Shown here: positions 4,452-7,792 of the stretch, piece after piece
How the letters are laid out: the number at the start of each line of letters is the position of its first letter
How positions within the stretch are numbered: position 1 is the stretch's first letter
From: UBA6165 sp044233745
GTDB taxonomy: Bacteria > Bacteroidota > Bacteroidia > Flavobacteriales_D > Crocinitomicaceae
Direction: 5' to 3'
Length of the DNA stretch: 7,792 nucleotides
Assembly (NCBI GenBank): GCA_044233745.1
Contig: JBIIJN010000098.1
Location: 1-7,792 of the forward strand
Notes under the pieces: generated by a model
The model's input: the letters and a program-made list of their open reading frames with translations, nothing else
What the model was told of the DNA's origin: nothing
The model's database searches: none
Made by a program: the position numbers and the translations under genes

Positions 4452-7400
4452 ATATCGAAGATCGCTTGCCAACGCATTTCGAAATCTCGAATGGCACTTT
4501 CGAATCGTTTGCTTTCACGGTCTTTTCCTGCATCTTCTTGTCGCATGGCATTCACCAACGATTTGAATCGACCGTCCAATGAACTCAGATACTTTTCAGC
4601 ACGGTCAGAGAAGGGGCCAGGTTCAGCGAAATTGTACATTTCCAAATAGGCATCTAAGGAAGAGAAGAAATATTCGCTCGTTTGCGCTGCAATGGCTGGT
4701 TTCGATTTTAAGGTAAACTCCATAATCGATTCCAATTCTTTAGCCACCAACAAAGCATATTTATCAGCTTCTTCTTTGGCTTCGAATGCATAAAGCAAGC
4801 GCACAAACGAGTGCATGTTGCCGTGGCTGTAGGAGAAAATGTATTTCAATTTGCTTCCTTGAGGTGCTTCTTGTAAACTAGAACTTGGTTCGCCATAGTC
4901 AATTGAAGATTCTACTGGCATCAGCTTAAAGGCCAATAAACAAATTTCTATACCCTTTCGTTTATATTCTTCCGCCTTTTCTGGAGAACCTGTCTTGGGC
5001 AATGAGTCGTTCATGGCATTTTGCACCGCACCACGTTTTTCACTCTCATATTTACGGAAAAGGTCATCCGCCAAGATGCGCATTGAGTTTTTGTATGGTT
5101 GCAGTGCTGTGCGGCGTGTGTAATAATCCAACAAGACACCTTTTTTATCCATATTACCCCACAGGTAATTTTCAGTAAGATTTTTGTACATCTTGTAGGT
5201 GTCGATGGTTTTTCCTTTTACCGGTGTAAGTTGGAACACCATACCTTCCATAGCCACATAGCCTTGTGTATATAATGCTTTACCAACATCACTAGGATAA
5301 GGATTGGAGAAATAAATCGGTCTGTCCCATTCAAAATTCGCCAAAATATCCAAAATCAACACCTGTTCGCGGCTGATGGCTTGCTCTGTCATTTGGAAAC
5401 GAATAGGCTCTAAATTTTTCGATTCCTCTTTGGTAATAATGCCGTGCTTCAACATATTCTCTACATTATCCACAGGTATAATGAATCCAGTGGAAGGGAA
5501 GAAACGCAAAGACACAGTGCCGCCACCTCTTGTAGATTTGGTGATGATATTGGCATCGTTTCTAACAAAGTCCATGGCGTATGCGATAGGCAGATAGTCA
5601 AAAGATTGTTCAAAACTGGTAGCGTTATTTTGTATGGCTTCCAACATTTCCATAGAGAGACCTGAACCTTCGCCACTTTGTAAAACTGCTATAGTCAGTT
5701 CCATGAAGTATTTGAACTCATCATAACCTGGTTTTTCTACCGGCGCAAACAATTTATCAATGGCTCCTTGGTTGTTCTTAGCCAATTTTTCAGAATTGCC
5801 CATGATAGATGCCAATTGATATGATGCATTTTTCAGGTTGTTCTCGAAAATCGTGCGGTTGCTTTCAATTTTCTTCGTAATCAATTCACGCACCACGTTT
5901 TCTTTGATTTCCGGTGTTTGTTTAAAGTCCAAATAACTTCCTAAGAAATATACATTGTCCATGCTACCTGTGTACATGGCGTATTGGTCTTTGGTGAATT
6001 TAATCGGAAGTGGCTCAGAATCATATACCTTCATGGTCATTTGTTCTGAATACCAATCTGTTTGACCCAAAGAAAGGTTGTAAACACGTACACTTGTTTT
6101 GATGCCTTCTACCTCCTGTAAATACCACAAGGGGAAAGTGTCATTATCACCATGAGTGAAAAGAATACTATTGTCGGCACAAGAATTCATGTAGTTTTTG
6201 GCCATGTCTAAACCAATTGTTCTATCGCCTCGGTCGTGATCATCCCAACCTTGCACGCCAAGAACTACGGGCACCGCCAAAGCAAGCGCCAAGGAAAGAT
6301 AGGCCGCCTGCATTTCCTGTTTAATCGTTTTTCGCAGCGCAAACATAAGATACATAGCACCGCCACCAATTACAGTGATAAAGGCCATGCTCATCGAAGT
6401 GCCATATTCACCAATCACTAAGTCGCGCAAAAGGAAGATACCAATTACTGCACCGCTTATCATCAATCCTCGATGCAACATCTGCTTTGGCAAGGATCGA
6501 TAGGCTTCAAATAAGGCATAAACCCCGAGGCCTATCCAAATGGCAAAAGTATAGAACGATGCAGCATAGGCATAATCGCGTTCACGTGGCTCCATGGGTT
6601 TTTGATTCAAGTACATCACAATGGCAACTCCCGTCATCAAGAAAACTAAGAACACGACAAAAGCATCTTTGGGGGCTTTGTAAATGTGGAAGAATAAGCC
6701 CAATAACCCCAAAATCAAAGGCAAGAAGTAAAAGGCATTGTTGCTCGGATTGCTCGCGGTAAAGTTTGGCGCAATAGATTGATCGCCCAAGCGTTGGTTG
6801 TCAATAGCCGAAATTCCCGATTTCCAGTTCCCCGTCATGATATCGCCGTGACCTTGAATGTCATTTTGGCGACCAGCAAAGTTCCACATGAAATAGCGGA
6901 AATACATCCAATTAAACTGGTAATCAATCATGTAGCGTATATTCTCGCCCATAGTTGGCAAGCGTTGATCATCAGTGGTTTTTGTACTCGGTTTATCAGA
7001 ATGGTTCGGACCGTTGTCGTTATAGCCCGACCATCTTTTGTAGCCATCAATTTTGCTTGGTTCGCGTGCTTCAAACATACGTGGCAAGAAGGTAGTATGT
7101 CCTTGAGCATAAACAGGATTAATGCCTACTCCATCAAAAACTACCGCATAGAGTTCCTCAATTTCGCCTCCAAAATCTTTCACATATTCTTTGGCAGTAG
7201 ATTCTAAATAGAAATTGGCCACTTGCTCATCGTTTTTGATAACAGCAAATTTCCGTTGCAACTTAGGCGAACCGTCTGTAGCATCAATCACTTGAGAGTT
7301 CCAGTAAGGACCTGTAAGTAAAGGTGCCGAACCGTATTGTTCACGTTTCAGATAACTGTGCAGATTCACCAAATTTTTAGGCGAGTTCTGATTCATCGGT

Positions 7401-7792
7401 GTATCGGCATTCGAGCGAATTACAATCATTGCAAATGAGCCATAACCTATGAGCAAAACAGTTGTGCTGACCAAAACAGTATTTAAAATTGACTTGCTCT
7501 TTTTATGTGTGTACATGATGCCACCAACCAAGCCAGCTGTAACAAGCGTTATAAAGAAAATTACGCCAAAATTGAAAGGCAGTCCTAGGCTATTTCTGAA
7601 GAATACTTCGGTTTTTGAAGTGAGCGATACAATACCCGGAATTACACCTTCTTGCACGAATGCCAGGGTCACAATTCCAATCACACCAGCTAGAATAAAG
7701 CCCTTCCAATCCGTTTTTTCCCATTTGTTGAAGTAAATAACATATGCCAAAGCTGGCAAAGCCAAGATACCCAAAAGGTGAACTCCAATGGC
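4442..7792 (-). CDS. GT117/DUF2723 (TMEM260-like) membrane glycosyltransferase, 5' end outside window
   Basis: About 1,116 codons are visible; the frame stays open to the window edge (reading AIGVHLLGILALPALAY), so the true start and most of the N-terminal DUF2723 region lie beyond it. The family is a GT-C-fold integral membrane glycosyltransferase; its animal relative TMEM260 is a protein O-mannosyltransferase, and Bacteroidota members are annotated GT117. Counting from position 7774, I see about ten membrane helices before residue 510, with a large non-membrane loop after the fourth. That loop carries NWMYFRYFMWNFAGRQND, and EPRERDYAYA follows near residues 393-402. The roughly 600-residue soluble C-terminus opens with DDHDRG (about 511-516) and has GDNDTFPLWYLQEVEG (about 542-557), both characteristic of the family. 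The gene ends 9 bases before the deacetylase ATG. The likely role is transfer of a sugar from a lipid donor to exported proteins or envelope glycans; donor and acceptor are unknown. No frameshift is apparent. Confidence 0.87.
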   Translation of the reverse strand, partial: AIGVHLLGILALPALAYVIYFNKWEKTDWKGFILAGVIGIVTLAFVQEGVIPGIVSLTSKTEVFFRNSLGLPFNFGVIFFITLVTAGLVGGIMYTHKKSKSILNTVLVSTTVLLIGYGSFAMIVIRSNADTPMNQNSPKNLVNLHSYLKREQYGSAPLLTGPYWNSQVIDATDGSPKLQRKFAVIKNDEQVANFYLESTAKEYVKDFGGEIEELYAVVFDGVGINPVYAQGHTTFLPRMFEAREPSKIDGYKRWSGYNDNGPNHSDKPSTKTTDDQRLPTMGENIRYMIDYQFNWMYFRYFMWNFAGRQNDIQGHGDIMTGNWKSGISAIDNQRLGDQSIAPNFTASNPSNNAFYFLPLILGLLGLFFHIYKAPKDAFVVFLVFLMTGVAIVMYLNQKPMEPRERDYAYAASFYTFAIWIGLGVYALFEAYRSLPKQMLHRGLMISGAVIGIFLLRDLVIGEYGTSMSMAFITVIGGGAMYLMFALRKTIKQEMQAAYLSLALALAVPVVLGVQGWDDHDRGDRTIGLDMAKNYMNSCADNSILFTHGDNDTFPLWYLQEVEGIKTSVRVYNLSLGQTDWYSEQMTMKVYDSEPLPIKFTKDQYAMYTGSMDNVYFLGSYLDFKQTPEIKENVVRELITKKIESNRTIFENNLKNASYQLASIMGNSEKLAKNNQGAIDKLFAPVEKPGYDEFKYFMELTIAVLQSGEGSGLSMEMLEAIQNNATSFEQSFDYLPIAYAMDFVRNDANIITKSTRGGGTVSLRFFPSTGFIIPVDNVENMLKHGIITKEESKNLEPIRFQMTEQAISREQVLILDILANFEWDRPIYFSNPYPSDVGKALYTQGYVAMEGMVFQLTPVKGKTIDTYKMYKNLTENYLWGNMDKKGVLLDYYTRRTALQPYKNSMRILADDLFRKYESEKRGAVQNAMNDSLPKTGSPEKAEEYKRKGIEICLLAFKLMPVESSIDYGEPSSSLQEAPQGSKLKYIFSYSHGNMHSFVRLLYAFEAKEEADKYALLVAKELESIMEFTLKSKPAIAAQTSEYFFSSLDAYLEMYNFAEPGPFSDRAEKYLSSLDGRFKSLVNAMRQEDAGKDRESKRFESAIRDFEMRWQAIFDMFS

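Noticed and set aside
6779..7207. 142-codon open frame on the + strand
   Set aside because: It lies wholly inside the glycosyltransferase gene on the opposite strand, and the encoded sequence has no recognisable domain; it is a shadow frame.
7772..7774. TTG as the true start of the glycosyltransferase
   Set aside because: The frame continues to the window edge with family-like sequence (AIGVHLL), and the usual N-terminal DUF2723 region would otherwise be missing, so the gene simply runs out of the window.

Overview
The window looks like chromosomal DNA of a member of the Bacteroidota. Four things point there: a secreted protein ending in a type IX secretion (T9SS)-like sorting domain, an HU-CCDC81/SPOR envelope protein of a kind typical of the phylum, a GT117/DUF2723 (TMEM260-like) membrane glycosyltransferase, and promoter -7 elements of the TAnnTTTG form with no Shine-Dalgarno sequences. 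Chitinophagales or Saprospirales would be my guess below phylum level, but the sequence does not settle it.

Left part (1-2037, + strand): an AT-rich two-gene cassette. A 122-residue XRE-type DNA-binding protein overlaps by ATGA a 487-residue secreted protein with a signal peptide and a T9SS-type C-terminal domain. The regulator and the first two thirds of the secreted gene are AT-rich. Base composition changes abruptly near 1490, where a GC-rich Cys-containing module and the sorting domain begin. This suggests that a variable passenger domain was joined to a resident T9SS tail.

Middle (2038-2497): a 460-base gene-free stretch holding a run of small hairpins that look like REP-type intergenic repeats, ending in a good Bacteroidota promoter almost touching the next start codon. 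The gene it drives (2498-3670) encodes a single-pass membrane protein with a cytoplasmic HU-like domain and a periplasmic SPOR (peptidoglycan-binding) domain.

Right part (3671-7792): after a 150-base convergent spacer with a 26-base direct repeat, the - strand carries two genes 9 bases apart. Upstream is a GT117/DUF2723 glycosyltransferase, probable protein O-mannosyltransferase type, whose 5' end lies outside the window. Downstream is a small NodB polysaccharide deacetylase. They probably form an envelope glycan operon.

The genes read mainly as cell-envelope functions: export of a surface protein, peptidoglycan binding, glycosylation and glycan deacetylation. The least ordinary parts are the regulator/T9SS-cargo cassette with its composition break and the hairpin-rich intergenic stretch. 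No complete mobile element, CRISPR array, tRNA or rRNA was seen.
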